From positions 3,348,001-3,412,000 of the forward strand of contig CP137319.1 of the NCBI GenBank assembly GCA_033182465.1: a DNA stretch of 64,000 bases, given 5' to 3'. The stretch comes from Sanghuangporus weigelae (lineage: Eukaryota; Basidiomycota; Agaricomycetes; Hymenochaetales; Hymenochaetaceae). Made by a program: the position numbers and the translations under genes. Under the pieces are notes generated by a model that made no database searches, was not told where the DNA came from, and was given only the letters and a program-made list of their open reading frames with translations. This document shows, piece by piece, positions 12,278 through 24,567 of the stretch; position 1 is the first letter of the stretch; each line of letters opens with the position of its first letter.

Positions 12278-14166
12278 TCACTTCCTGTTCCAAGTGAGGT
12301 ACCGCTTGGGGAGCCATTCCGGAACAGTCCAATTCTCGCGAGGCAAGCCTGCGATGTCGTGCGCAATGAGAGACGTGATGGCTTCCGCACTATCAGAGCC
12401 AGTTCGTCGCGGAGTTCGGCATCACGTAATACCGTACACGGCATAAGACGGGAGAGATCACCATCACATCACATCAGGTCCGAGACGGCATGGTTAGGAT
12501 CGACGATCAAAATGAGGCACAATCAGATGCGCAAACACTCAGCAGTTACTTCAAGAATTCAGCGATAAGGAAAGAGGACGTACCAACCGAAAGTACGGGG
12601 CATGCCGTGCCCGCTAAACCCAGCTGCAATGTATTGCCCTCCCAGCTCAAGTCCGTTAGATCCAAAGACAGGTCCGACCTTTCTCAAGTGTAACAGCAAG
12701 TCGGTTAGCCCATATTTTGCATGCTGAGGCGTGATCCACTCACGAAAGGGTCGCGAATAGACGTGAACCCCATAATACCTGTCTGGTATTCGCCATAAGC
12801 ATGATTGAGTTTCAAGCAAAGTGTCTATCAATATGCACATACTCACCCATTCTTTTTCGGGTTCGGTTCCTTTCTCAAACTTGCCGGGAAATACGACAGG
12901 CAAGAATTCTCGTAGAGGTTTCCCAGCTTTCGGATTCAATACGCTGTCATCCGTGATGCCTAACTCCCAACCGCCTGTCCCTTCGCGGCCACCTCCGAGG
13001 ATAATCAGCGGCTTTTCCTTATCTCCTTCTACCTTGGGTGGACGAGGGAACCAATATTCGAAATGTTCATTCCCACCCCAGGAAGCTCGTTCCTCATCGT
13101 AGAGTGGTACAGCGGCCCGGGTTGCCATGATCTGACCTCTGACGGGAACAATGCCCTTGGGACCGGCAAGATGTGGTAGAAGATGGGATGCATATCCATT
13201 GGTCGCGTGAAGAACAGTCGTGCAGGAGATGGAACCGCGTGGTGTCGATAGCGTCCATCGTCGTCCAGTTCCGTTATTGGCATTTGGCGAAGTGATAGGA
13301 GAAATTGAGGTAACTGGAGCGGAAGTGAAAAGGTCCAAGGAACCCGTTGATTTAGAGAATCCTGATTTGGCGAGATAAAAGAGCTGAGTGACCAGCTTCA
13401 GTGGCCAGAGGTTATGACCTGGACCGCGCACTGCTGGATATGGGGTCCCAAATTTCTAGACATAAAGTATGTATACGAGCGACTTCTTCGAATACAGCAG
13501 ACAATATGCTTACTTCTAGCATCTCTTCTTTGGAGAAGAATGTGACTTGATTGACGTCCATTCCCGACTTTTTGGCAAGCCCATAATCAGCATGAGATTT
13601 ATCAGTTTCTTGTTCGGTGAAAAGGAGTTGGATGTGCCCTCCTGAAACGAGATCTACGGTTTCCTTGATGTTGTTTTCGTTAATAATCTTGATTATTGAA
13701 TTTACGGTATGGTGTTCGAGAGCTGATTGTTTCTTCGCTTCTTCGATACCCATCGCCTTGCTAAAATGGCTAAGATCTTGATGCACGACCGGGGTAAGGT
13801 GACCTCCATTTCTTCCTGTGGCTCCAGAGCCTTTCACAACAGGGTGATCATGAATAACCTTCGTTAGAAGCAATAGAAGTCCTTACAGAAGTCTCGAGCT
13901 TCAATGATGACTACTTTCTTCTCGGATAGGGATTTGGAAAGATGGAAAGCTGACGATATACCAGTGATACCAGATCCGATAATGCATATATCGGCATCAG
14001 ATAAAATAGGGCCCTCGCTTCCTTCTTTCGCCAGCGGATTGACCTCTTTGGAAGGATGTAACCAGAATGAATGGGTTGAGTTTGGAACAGGCAGTGATGC
14101 CGGAGTGTCACTCAGATGAACCTGAGCTTCAAAGAAAGCTTGTTCTGCCTCAGATCGATAAGGCAT
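12278..14166 (-). CDS. FAD-dependent oxidoreductase (DAO / DadA-like family)
   Basis: Flavoenzyme of the D-amino-acid-oxidase-like fold; it oxidises an amine or amino acid whose identity I cannot tell. The start at 14166 gives MPYRSEAEQAFFEAQVHLSD. The FAD dinucleotide-binding motif ICIIGSGITGISSAFHLSKS is at residues 60-79, followed by EARDFC and GATGRNGGHLTPV. The C-terminal half has VLHATNGYASHLLPHLAG, PVRGQIMATR and the terminal FAD-contact block GQYIAAGFSGHGMPR. The true last exon is 12278-12389, joined over a 194-bp intron (12390-12583) to give FGCAEAITSLIAHDIAGLPR and a stop at 12278-12280; reading straight on from the donor at 12583 gives a false end near 12559. No signal peptide, so probably cytosolic or peroxisomal. 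Confidence 0.88.
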
Positions 14167-14520
14167 TGGTTAGATATAGAAGAGGAAGAAGAATTTCTAT
14201 TGATTGAATATCATTGCAAGCGCACGTGCCTGAAGTGCACGTGCGCACTACGTCTGCTTGACACACAACTGTGTACATGTAGTTTGCGTCTTTCCCTTCG
14301 TCCATCACCGCTGCTATTTGCTTAACTTATTCCCTCTCTTCGCGACACATATACTTTATAGTCATCTTATTTCTTGAAGTCACTGACGACTGACGACTTC
14401 AGCTTTCGCTTATCTGTACGTGCTCAAGCTTCAAGCGAGCACAAACATCAGACTTCCAGCGACACGCAGGGCGCTGACGGTGCCCAGGTTGTCGCAGGAC
14501 TGTTCTGAGATATCCGTTGT
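14167..14520. other. divergent promoter region
   Basis: This 354-bp gap lies between the starts of the FAD oxidoreductase (minus) and the ankyrin-RCC1-BTB gene (plus). It should carry both promoters. The paired CACGTG sites inside it are listed separately. Confidence 0.5.
14222..14244. promoter_or_regulatory. paired CACGTG (E-box/G-box) sites
   Basis: Two copies of GCACGTGC lie 15 bp apart (cores 14223-14228 and 14238-14243), arranged around a short spacer in the divergent promoter. CACGTG is the classic core bound by bHLH factors such as Cbf1, Pho4 and USF. That these sites are functional is inference from position and pairing. Confidence 0.45.
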
Positions 14521-17500
14521 ATGACTGCACTTCATGTCCACTTTGCACTTCGAAGCCAGCAGGCGTTCCAACGCCTGCTCGACGTCTCGCGCGGCGGTAC
14601 CTCTCAGACCGCCTCAGGACCCAGACTGAGCACCAGCGGAGGACGTTCATGGAACAAGCCAAGCCCGCTTTCTGCAGGTATTCCAGTACCATCGTGTGAC
14701 GTCAATGCCCGCGACTGGCTCGGACGCACAGTCCTTCATCTCGCCGTATCTTCGCTTGACCCTACCGCTTTAGAGTTCGTAAAGCTTCTGCTTTCTCACC
14801 CTCGGATCGATGTCAACGTCCCCGACATGGAAAGCCGATGGACTGCTTTGCATAGGGCTCTGTATGTCGCGAACATTCCGGCTTGGTGAGCTTTGTGCCA
14901 CTCAAGAAGTACGCGCCTGTGCTCATCCGATTGCAGCGTTCTCTTGTTACAGCGTGCGGACATCGACGTGTCACTCAAGGACTTTGAGGGGTATACTGCT
15001 TTTGACGTATACAACTCCACTGTCGAGGGAACGAAGCCAAATGAGCTAGAGCTTACCGACTTATGTACATGGGGAACAAATAGGAATGCGGCTCTCGGAC
15101 TGGGTGATGGAGATGATCGTGCTTTTCCGGAGCTGGTGCCTATACCACCGCAGAAAGAGCACTCAGACACTACAACACTTTCTCTTCGCACTCGCTTTCA
15201 ACCGATCCGCTCCAAGCGCGTCGCCATGGCTAAACTGCATACTGCAGTCATCACGTCAGAGCCGCGAGCAAACCTCCGTATATGCGGTTTTGGTAGTGGC
15301 GGTCGTCTTGGAGCCGGCATGGGGCAGCATACCCAGTATACATTTTCGGTCCCGAAAGATCTTACTTCAGAGGCCCAAATTACCGCAGTCGCCCTTGGTC
15401 AAGACCACACCTTGGCGTTGACTTGCACGGGTAGTGTTCTCAGCTGGGGTTTGGCTCGTTTCTCGCAACTCGGATATGCTCTCGATGGGGGCCAGACACT
15501 CCAGGCCGCTCCTCGGCGCATAGTTGGACCTTTGAAGAAGGAAATTGCTGTCGGAGTTGCCGCTTGTCGAACCGCTTCGGCCTGTTGGACAAGAGATGAG
15601 CTGTTCACTTGGGGTACAAATAGTGGACAGCTCGGATATGATCGTGCAGGAACACCTGTTCAGGTTGTTCCGCGTCGTGTGACACAGATCACACTTGCCG
15701 TTATTGACGCTGCTTTATCTGACACAGCATTGGCAGTTCTCCTGTCAAGTCGGGATGTCCACTGCTTTCAGAACGGTCGAAATTATAAGATTAAGTATGC
15801 GCTCTTCTGTATTCATCTTCTATTCGCTTATGCTGTCTAGTTTTCCAACGCAGAGCTTTCCTTCGGAGATCCAAGTATATCGACCGCCGATGGCGCAGCA
15901 CAATGCGAGCATAGCCAAGGTCGTTAACTGCGATAACACCTTTGCCACCCTGTCGTCGAATGGGGAAGTTTTCACGTTTGTATCTAACGAGCCGGCTTCA
16001 GTCTTCTCGTCCGATCCTAATGCGCCCCCGACGAAGGCTGGCAGCATGACAGCAGTAAAGCCACAGCGTATCTGGGCGCTGCGGAAGCAGATCAGTGCTG
16101 TCAAGGTTCGTATACTCTATGCCGATTTCTCTAGAAGCTAACATCACGGCCGCAGGATGTGGCACTTGGTTCGGATGGCACGATCCTCCTCTGCACAGAG
16201 TCAGGACATGTGTACATCCGCAGCCGCACAAACAAGACGTCCAAGTTTACCCGTGTGCCACTACTTCAGCGCGTCGTTTCTGTCGCAGCGAACAGCGCGG
16301 GGTCATTTGCAGCACTCAAGGCAGAATGCTCTCCTGCTCCGATTAATCTGCAGGGTAATACAGTCGCAGAGGACTTGCGCGCGATCCAACCATATAACCA
16401 TCCGCGTATCGAACCGGAGTTGAAGGCAAGCATCGACACTGCGGTAGCTTGGCCGCCTACACCGCCGTCAACGGATGGCCAAACAAGAATACAGAGATCT
16501 TCTACGGACGAAGATGATGTAGAATCTGACGAAGATGGAATTGCAGCTTCCGTACGAAAGGACGTTTCGATAATCCTGTCCTTGATTGACCTGCTAACTC
16601 GCGACGCAGTACGTCGTAAGGCTGAGAGTATCGGTCTTTTCACGAAGACTGATGATGCGCACGGTGCGGATCTCACCATCAAATTGGATTCTGGCTTCGA
16701 GTTCCCGGCGCATCGTGTGGTTTTCGCTTCTCGATCCCAAGCTTTGAAGAAGGTCCTTCTTGGCGAGATCATTTCTGATCCGGACGGTAGAACTTGTTGT
16801 CGTATCATCAAGAATAAACTGAAATCAAGTCGGCCAGTCATGATCCTGTCAGGCATTCATCCACTTTCTGCTCTTATACTAGCAACGTATCTTTACACGG
16901 ATGAAATTCCATCCGTATGGGATCGACGAGTATTAACATCCGTAGCTGATAGACTAGTAGAATGCCCACCAAGGACCGATGCGATGAGTGTTCATGGTGA
17001 TCTGCAGAAGCTATCCTCGTTACTACGACTTCCAGTGCTCGCCGAAGCGCTGAATACTCCCGTAAAACGGCCACTGGAAGCTCGCCTTGGGCATGACATG
17101 AAGGTGTTACTCGATAGCATGTCACAGGACGAAATGTGGACCAGCAGTTCTCCCGTTACCCACCCTCTTGCTCCAGACACCGTTCTCGAGCTCGCCGACG
17201 CTCGTGTGTACTGTCATTCAGCGATTCTTCGAGCACGCTCGCCTTTCTTTTCCGCATTTTTCGGGGACCCGGATTGGACTGTGCATCGCAACCGGTCAGA
17301 CCATGTTTTGTCTGTAAAGTTTGAGCATCGACGTCAGCGTGTAATGGAGTACATAATACGCTTCATCTATATCGGAGGAAATGAAGAGCTGTTTGACGTG
17401 TTGAGTAAGTGTTTTTGCCTCATTCTGACTTTTGCTTTACTGATGTTCCGACATCCAGATTTCGTACAATCAGTCGACGATGTAATAGAATTCTTATTTG

Positions 17501-19413
17501 AAGTCATGGATGCAGCGGTATGCTTTAAGCTCGTGCATGTTTCATCTGTAATTCAGTGTAATTCTTTCATTTTAGGGTGAACTACTATTGGACCGTCTCC
17601 TTCTCGTATGTTCTTCAGTAATCCTGCAATTCCTGAACATCAACAACGCCTGCGCTATTCTTTCGGATGCTTCGCACTTCAATGCTAAGCAGCTTGTCTC
17701 GAGCGTACATGGATACCTCGCCTGGAACCTTGAAACTCTGTTGGAGAGTCGAATGCTCGACGACCTTCCCGTACACCTTCTACGACAACTCGCAGACTTC
17801 ATTCGCGCAAGACAATCCGAGAAACTGCCGGTTACTCGCTCTGAAATGATGGTTGAAAAGGCTCTCGAAACATGGAAAGACTGGCTTGCTCTACAAGACA
17901 TCCCACAAACTATTGTCCCTGGACGGAAATCATATGCCGGCCATACTCGGCATTCCCCAAAATTATCACCGGAAATGGTTGCGGCAACATCTAAACGGAA
18001 TCGTCGTACATCTGCTGTGCAATCATCAACTTCGTACAGTCCACCTCAGGATCTTCATCACCCAATAACTCCTCCATCGGCACCGATACAGAAGACTGTC
18101 GAAGCCAGTTCCGATGACATCTTCATGATGGATGATGTCCAGGATGTACCACCGTTGAATCTGTCTTCTGCGCAAGATAGCACATCTTCGGTCACTCCAA
18201 AGGATGGTCACTTGCGTGCATCGGGGACGTATAGTCCATGGAAAGCGCGTGTCTCGCAGCTGCCTTCAAGGTATGGCCTTGCTTGTAAGCTTTCAACCTA
18301 TCCCAAGTTGCTGATCACAATTTAGTAAATTGGACCTGAGAGCAATCATGGCAGAAGCAGAGGACCAGAGGAAGATATCCGTCGCTTCGGGAGCTTCACC
18401 TCAGCCGAGGTCGCGGGTTGTCGGATTTGATGCATCGTCTGTCGCTCAAACATCGTCGACAACTCAGAAGGGCGATTCAATCCATGGTCCGCAGGCTATG
18501 AAAACGGGCGCAGGTTCTCCATGGCAAACACCTAGGACCGATCGAACATCTGGACGTTTAGAATCGCCTGCCAGTAGCAGTCCCATACTTTCCCGTCAAG
18601 TGTCCGGAACGCAATCTACATCAATTTCGTCAGGGTTGAGTCGTGATATCCGGGAAAATCAGACTGCAGTGAATCGCGTATCTGCGCCACTGACATCTAC
18701 TTCCTCCAATTCGCAACAAGGGCAGACAATTATTAGTAAAGGAAAGGCGCCGCTCGGTCCTACATTCACTCCTACTCGGCAAACCGCTCCTCCTACCAGC
18801 GCAGCTCCGATCACCAGACGAGCATCGTAAATATTCCACTCTTCTTCCGAAAAGAATATTACTAACTAATGGTAAATTATACAGGGAAGGAACTAACAAG
18901 GCATGGAACACCATGCAGGTATCTTCTGCTCCGGCACCTCCAGAGAATGCTCCGATGTCGACTACGCCTCCATCCTTCTTAGCAATCCAGCAACAGCAAC
19001 AGGATCAGAACGCAGGTTCAACGCGCGTTAAGAAGAGCCTGCTTGAAATACAAGCCGAAGAGCAGGCTCGAGTTGCGGAGGAGCGCGCCATTCAAGAGGA
19101 AATAGATTTTATGAGATGGTGGGCAGCTGAAGAGGACCGTATAAGGCGGGAGACACAAGCTCAGCCCGGTCCACCGATCTCTGGACCCGGGGCTGGACGT
19201 GGTCATAGAGGTGGAAAGAAAGAAAAGGGCAAGGGTACTGGAGATAAAAGGAAGCCAGGACAAACAAACAAGAAATCAGGGCCTACTTCTGGCCGAGTCG
19301 TTATGGAAGGTGGGGATGAGACCAAGCAACGTGGCGCCGCAAGTGAGGACCAGAAGGGTGGTAGGAATAGACGAGCAAGGCAGAAGGTTGCAGCTTCAAA
19401 CATGGACAGATAG
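14521..19413 (+). CDS. ankyrin-RCC1-BTB protein (IBtk-like)
   Basis: Very large multi-exon gene, the longest in the window. Order of domains: ankyrin repeats near the N-terminus (DVNARDWLGRTVLHLAVSS, VNVPDMESRWTALHRAL, SLKDFEGYTAFDVYNST); RCC1-type beta-propeller repeats (LCTWGTNRNAALGLGDG, ICGFGSGGRLGAGM, VLSWGLARFSQLGY, LFTWGTNSGQLGYD, VALGSDGTILLCTESGHVYI); and two BTB/POZ domains (ADLTIKLDSGFEFPAHRVVF near 16670 and DARVYCHSAILRARSPFFS near 17200). A long disordered Ser/Thr/Pro tail follows, with a Q-rich run and a basic Gly/Lys/Arg-rich C-terminus. This matches inhibitor-of-Bruton-kinase-like proteins, substrate adaptors for Cul3 ubiquitin ligases. At least seven short introns. Partner and substrates are unknown. 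Confidence 0.88.
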
Positions 19414-20159
19414 CCTATATTGTATCTCTAAGTATGTTTTATCTAGTGACAAGTCTACAGTACTGTACTTTTTAGAATATCCCCATACTTCTGTTTGCCG
19501 AATTACTGACTGCGACTGGAGAATATGACGGAATTATGTGATCTCGGCGCATGCCGCGCGGCAACTTATGCCCGATTCTGGAACGTCGACTCGGCTAGAT
19601 CATTCGGCAGCCGAATCCGTTGTGATGCACTCTCTTGCCGGGTGCGTTTGGAAGTCATGATGATGCAGATTGCGCGACCAGTGGAATTGCAGTTGCTAAG
19701 CTTCAGACGGGCTTCAGGGGTATGTGTACATTCAAGCATCATTGATACAAAACTAATTCATAGAAAAGTCGGATAAAAAACAAAAAAAAGCAAGTTGGAT
19801 TATGCTATGTTTTGATTACGAGGTCGTGCCGAGTCGGATCGGGAGAATAGAATATCCGTTATTACATGAGCCACTCACTCACCTCCTGGAGCACCTGAAA
19901 AAGACAAAGAAGGAAATAAAGCGGTGTAAGAAGCCCAACTCTCCCGGAAAAGCCCTGCCAAGGGAGATGACGGACCGGGACTTCTTGGGACTTCTTATTA
20001 GGGTGATCCGACGCCGAAAAGATGAGCACTCTACCCTTAAATTACAGAAAATGAGTCCGCCGAGCCCATCTCTTTCTCTTCTCATTATTTTCTAGCCCTC
20101 ACCACTACCTTCACTACCCTAAACTCCTCCTCCTTTTCTTGTCCCGCGTCCTCAAAGAC
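19414..20159. other. intergenic between plus-strand genes
   Basis: No recognisable gene is seen. The stretch holds the 3' UTR of the BTB gene and the promoter of the GMC oxidoreductase. The last 60 bp before the start are C/T-rich, as is common just upstream of fungal starts. Confidence 0.4.
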
Positions 20160-22421
20160 ATGAAATCACGAACGGGGACACTGGCACTCGTGCTTGTGTC
20201 TGCTTGCTGTTCGGCCGTAGCCAGTTCTTCATGGGACATCCACGACTATCCTTACCCCGATCATCGATTCAAGGCTCACGCTCGAACCGTTCAGCGTCGA
20301 GCAATCGTCACTGACGCCGACGTGCTAGACTCGTATGACTTCATCATTGTCGGTGGCGGCACTGCGGGACTCACCATCGCATCGCGTCTATCGGAGGACT
20401 CGAATCATACCGTCCTCGTCCTCGAGGCAGGCGATACTGGAGATGCCGTCCGTGCGCAAATCGGTACGTCACTGCACGTTCACATCGTCCTACCTTCCTT
20501 CCTTTCTGGTCTTGCTTACATACTACGTGTTGTGCGCGTCTTCTCTTCATTATTAGATATCCCCGGAGATACATATTATGACGGCCTAAGTGGATCCTCG
20601 TATGACTGGTCGTTCACCACAACCGCACAATCGCAAGCCGGAGGCAGAAGCCTTACTTGGCCCCGCGGCAAAGTTCTTGGTGGTTCGTCAGCCATTAACG
20701 GCCTGTATTCCGTAAGAGCAAATAAGCTCGAGCACGACACGTGGGCCAGCCTCCAGGACAACGCGGATGGAGCCAACGCGTGGAATTGGGATAACCAGTT
20801 TACGGCTTATAGGAAGTCAGAGACATTTTCCGCTCCGGACAGCGTTCTCGCAAGCAATTTTTCGTTGGAGTCCAATGCCGATAGCCATGGTTCAGATGGT
20901 CCTGTCGATGTATCATGGCCTGCATTGTGAGTATCAAATCAGTTCTGTTGGATATGATATAGATACTGACCTATGCCTAGCCAAGTTCCCATTGTAGCTC
21001 AATGGGCTCCAACGTTAGGAGCAGCGGGCATTCCTTTGAACTCGGACCCGTACAGTGGTTTAAACGCTGGAGCGTTCATCGCACTTTCTACAGTCGACCC
21101 CACAAACCACACACGTTCTTACGCGCGTTCCGCATACATCGACCCCCTTCCGCCACGCTCGAATCTTGCCATCCTAGCAAATGCCATGGTCACGAATATC
21201 GGCTGGTCCACTTCTGACTCATCCAATATTACTGCGACTGGAGTGACGTACCAACTGGCCGGGTCAACCACTACCCGAACCATCTCTGTAAACAGAGAAG
21301 TCATCCTTGCTGGTGGCGCGGTTGGATCGCCACATGTGCTCATGCTTAGTGGTGTCGGACCATCGGACATGCTTTCGGCCGCGGGTGTTAATGTCGTTCT
21401 GGATCTACCGGGAGTTGGGCAGCATTTACAGGACCATATTGCTGCAGGTATCTCATGGACCACGACCGCCGAGACGTACGCATCCATTCGAGATTCAGGC
21501 GATACCGATCCGAGCTTCTTGAGCTATGTGAATGCTGCGGAGGCTTATATCAACTTGACCACGTTGTTCGGCCAAGACCAGGCTCAGACATTCCAGCAAC
21601 AAGTGTCCGGTGCTATCGATGGCAACGCCGATAACCTCGTGCCGAGCAGTGATGCAACCGTGAAAGAGGGATATAAGGCCATTCAACATGCCATCACGGA
21701 TACGTTCATGCTCTCTGAGCTGGGGCACGTGGAACTACTTTTGAGTGTTCAAGGGCAGAGGGGCTCAAGCGGACAGAGTGTTATGGTCCAGTGCGCACTG
21801 CAGCATCCTCTCAGTCTAGGCCGCCTATACATCAACTCTTCCGATCCATTCGCCCCTCCTGTGATTGATCCCTGGTACTTGTCCCATCCATTTGATGTTA
21901 CTGCAATGCGTGAAGGTTTGAAACTCGCACGTACAATCGGGCAGACACCGCCTCTCTCCAACTTCCTTACAGGCGAGGCCTTCCCAGGTTCAAGTGTCTC
22001 AACAGACGAAGACTGGGAGAACTGGCTGAGGTCGAACTTCGCCACGGAGTTCCATCCCGCTAACACTTGCGCGATGTTGCCTCGATCACAGGGCGGTGTG
22101 GTCGACCCCAAGTTGAGGGTTTACGGCACGAGCAATGTTCGTGTGGCGGATGCAAGCGTGTTTCCGATCCAGTTTTCCAGTCATCTGATGATGAGCGTGT
22201 ACGCCCTCGCTGAAACAGCGTCAGAGATTATCAGAGCTGAATATAACGGAGTCATTGCGCCCGGTGAGACAGCTAGCGCCTCGAGTACTGAGACAAGTAC
22301 GGGTGGAAGTACAGCTCAGCAAACGGACTCAGGTGCCTTTATGGGCGCAAGGCCTTTATCATCTCCGACGCTTGGATTGGTAATGCTCTTAAGTGTACTT
22401 GGCGCTGTGTTTGCGGTATGA
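20160..22421 (+). CDS. secreted GMC oxidoreductase (aryl-alcohol oxidase / glucose oxidase type)
   Basis: FAD enzyme of the glucose-methanol-choline family; it oxidises an alcohol or sugar and probably produces extracellular H2O2. The start at 20160 gives a signal peptide (KSRTGTLALVLVSACCSAVA). Introns are 20464-20556 and 20927-20980. Blocks in order: FAD motif YDFIIVGGGTAGLTIASRLS; GMC signature 1 around WPRGKVLGGSSAINGLYSVR; EVILAGGAVGSPHVLMLSGV (signature 2); and catalytic His in EFHPANTCAML with the second His in FSSHLMMSVYALAE. A Ser/Thr-rich spacer and a C-terminal hydrophobic stretch (SPTLGLVMLLSVLGAVFAV) suggest a membrane or GPI anchor, unusual for typical secreted AAOs. Confidence 0.92.
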
Positions 22422-23339
22422 GACGCGTCGCATTGCATTTTGTCGTGTCCGTCTTCCCATATTTTCTCCACCTCCGCGTTTGACCTTTTTTTTAGAGCTG
22501 CTCTTTGCTCTTATTGTTTTTATTTCGGACATGGACTCCTACCCCGATACCAGACAGTCTTTTACCCCTGCGTCACTCGTCCGCTGACGACTTTGCAACC
22601 GACCTTGCATCATCACCACTTTCTATTATTACATATCATACAGTATTTTCACGTTACTGCTTTTTTCTGTTTCTTTTAACACTATCGGACTATTGTAATG
22701 CATCTCTTCCAGTCGCTCCTTTCGAACCCCGCTCTTTCAGAGTTCTCTACGAACTTATTTCTCCTTTCTGAGCCAATGCCTGAGCTCGGTCTCAGGTTGT
22801 TACTCGGACCATGTTAAAGTCAAGATCGAAGCAAGTAGAATAATTTTACTCATAGCACTAACTGGACCAGTAGACGGCACAATGCATATGCAACTGTGTT
22901 GCTCCTCGTCGTAGTAAAACCACATCCGAAGCTATCTGAGATGCGAGTGAATCAGAACCCGAAGTAGAGCAATATTAATGGTTACTGGACTCAAATCGGT
23001 GAAGTTGAAGGCCCTCTGGGCCAAAGTATCTGTGAAGTTGACTGGTTCCGTGCTAAGGGAAAAATATCAAGTTCTTCGTGAAACCGATTATCTACGGGCC
23101 GACTCAGTCACATAGATTCAAATCGTCATTCGATATGAGTCGTTATGGATGGACAAAATGAAGACTTTTTCCGAGGACAAGAAGTGTTTCAGACTACCAA
23201 TCAACGAAAAACGTCACATCGGATGTATTAGAAATAAACCAATTATTACGTAAAGACTGAAGTAGAAAGAAAATGAATGAAATATTTGGAGAGGGGAATT
23301 TTATTAACCATTCGCCGACCAGCCCTAACACTTCGGGCT
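22422..23339. other. intergenic between convergent genes
   Basis: No gene is seen in about 0.9 kb. It lies between the 3' ends of the GMC oxidoreductase (plus) and the transporter-family gene (minus). Confidence 0.4.
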
Positions 23340-24567
23340 TTATGCTGGACTACCATCAGAGCTTCCTCTACCCGAAAGATCGATGAGCGAGATAGAGAAC
23401 GGGCATCCTACCGAAGCAAATAGCAGAGATACGTCAATCCATACACCGAGCTAGAAACCAGTCAGTTTCGGACTCAAGAAGAGAATTGCGCAAGACCTAC
23501 TATTGACACGACAAGGCTCAATGCTCCCGCAGCCTTCATTTCTTTTAGTGCCTTCGGGACCTCACCCTCGCCGATGGCGACTACACGTCTAGTTGAGCAT
23601 CCTGATCGACCATGAGACGGAACCCACTTACAGTATGCCGCTGCGAGTAACTCGAATATAATAATAAGGACTGAGGAACACGCATCAGGCCTGATTTCTT
23701 GATAGACGATCTGCAAACTTACGGAAGAAAATGGCGGCAAATGCAACATTCCTGAAGAGGAATCAGCGTCCAGGTACGCTATTCTGCGAAATAATCTAGA
23801 TACTCACGTCCGGAGAGAAGCGAGGAAGAGGACGACGCAGAGGATGCCCCAGATAAGGAAATAGAATCCTACACCATCATTGTAAGCCGAGGTCGCCGAG
23901 CCGGCAGCGGCGGCAGTGGCGCTGCTCGTTGCTTGATCCGGAGTTGCAAAGCTCGCCGCAATGCCGAATGACGGTTGCAAAAGAATGGCGTACGAAATCC
24001 ACAAGCCACCTAATTGGAAATAAAAAAAAAAAAAATCAGTGACCGTGTCAAGCAATAGTCTTGCTGTATTGGTTTGAACAAACCAAACAGGCCAAAAACA
24101 ACGCTTGGGAAGGTATTGCCGATGATCCATTCCATTATGCAGGCGAGATAAAGTCCAATCCCTGCAACCCCATAGAGTGCCTGGATGCGAACGACACTTC
24201 AGTCAAAATCCATACACTTTCTATGCATCCCACTTACACCCAGGAGAGTTATACTAGACCCGGAAGTCGTGCCCCGGAGTTGCAACAGATCTAGAGATAG
24301 CGGGAACAAAGCAAGCAGAAAAGCTGTAATTCCACTTTGTCCCCAGAGACGCGTCAATTACTGTCGACTGCTACGCGAGAAATATAACTGGACATACAGC
24401 GGAGTTGGGTTACCAAGGTTATTCACGAGCAGGTTCCTCTTCCCAGCGCTGGAATGAGGCTGAAGATATAGAGTCTCGAACTGCTCCGATGTCAGCGTAA
24501 CAGTCGTCAACTGCCTTGCTGCGGTTCCATTGTAGCCAGAGTCCTCCGCATGCTTTGTCTCCGCCAT
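23340..24567 (-). CDS. GPR1/FUN34/YaaH family membrane protein (acetate transporter type)
   Basis: Six-TM family of acetate/ammonium-linked transporters in the plasma membrane (yeast Ato, Yarrowia Gpr1). The start at 24567 gives MAETKHAEDSGYNGTAARQL. The family N-motif NLGNPTPL precedes the first TM. Later exons give TAFLLALFPLSLDLLQLRGT, a block with GVAGIGLYLACIMEWIIGNT and FPSVVFGLFGSYW, then AILLQPSFGIAASFATPDQA, and GVGFYFLIWGILCVVLFLAS. The gene has many very short exons (at least seven). The last exon (23340-23450), ending at a TAA, is my inference from splice signals; the C-terminus is less sure than the core. An Ala/Ser-rich loop replaces the usual short loop after TM3-4. Confidence 0.75.
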
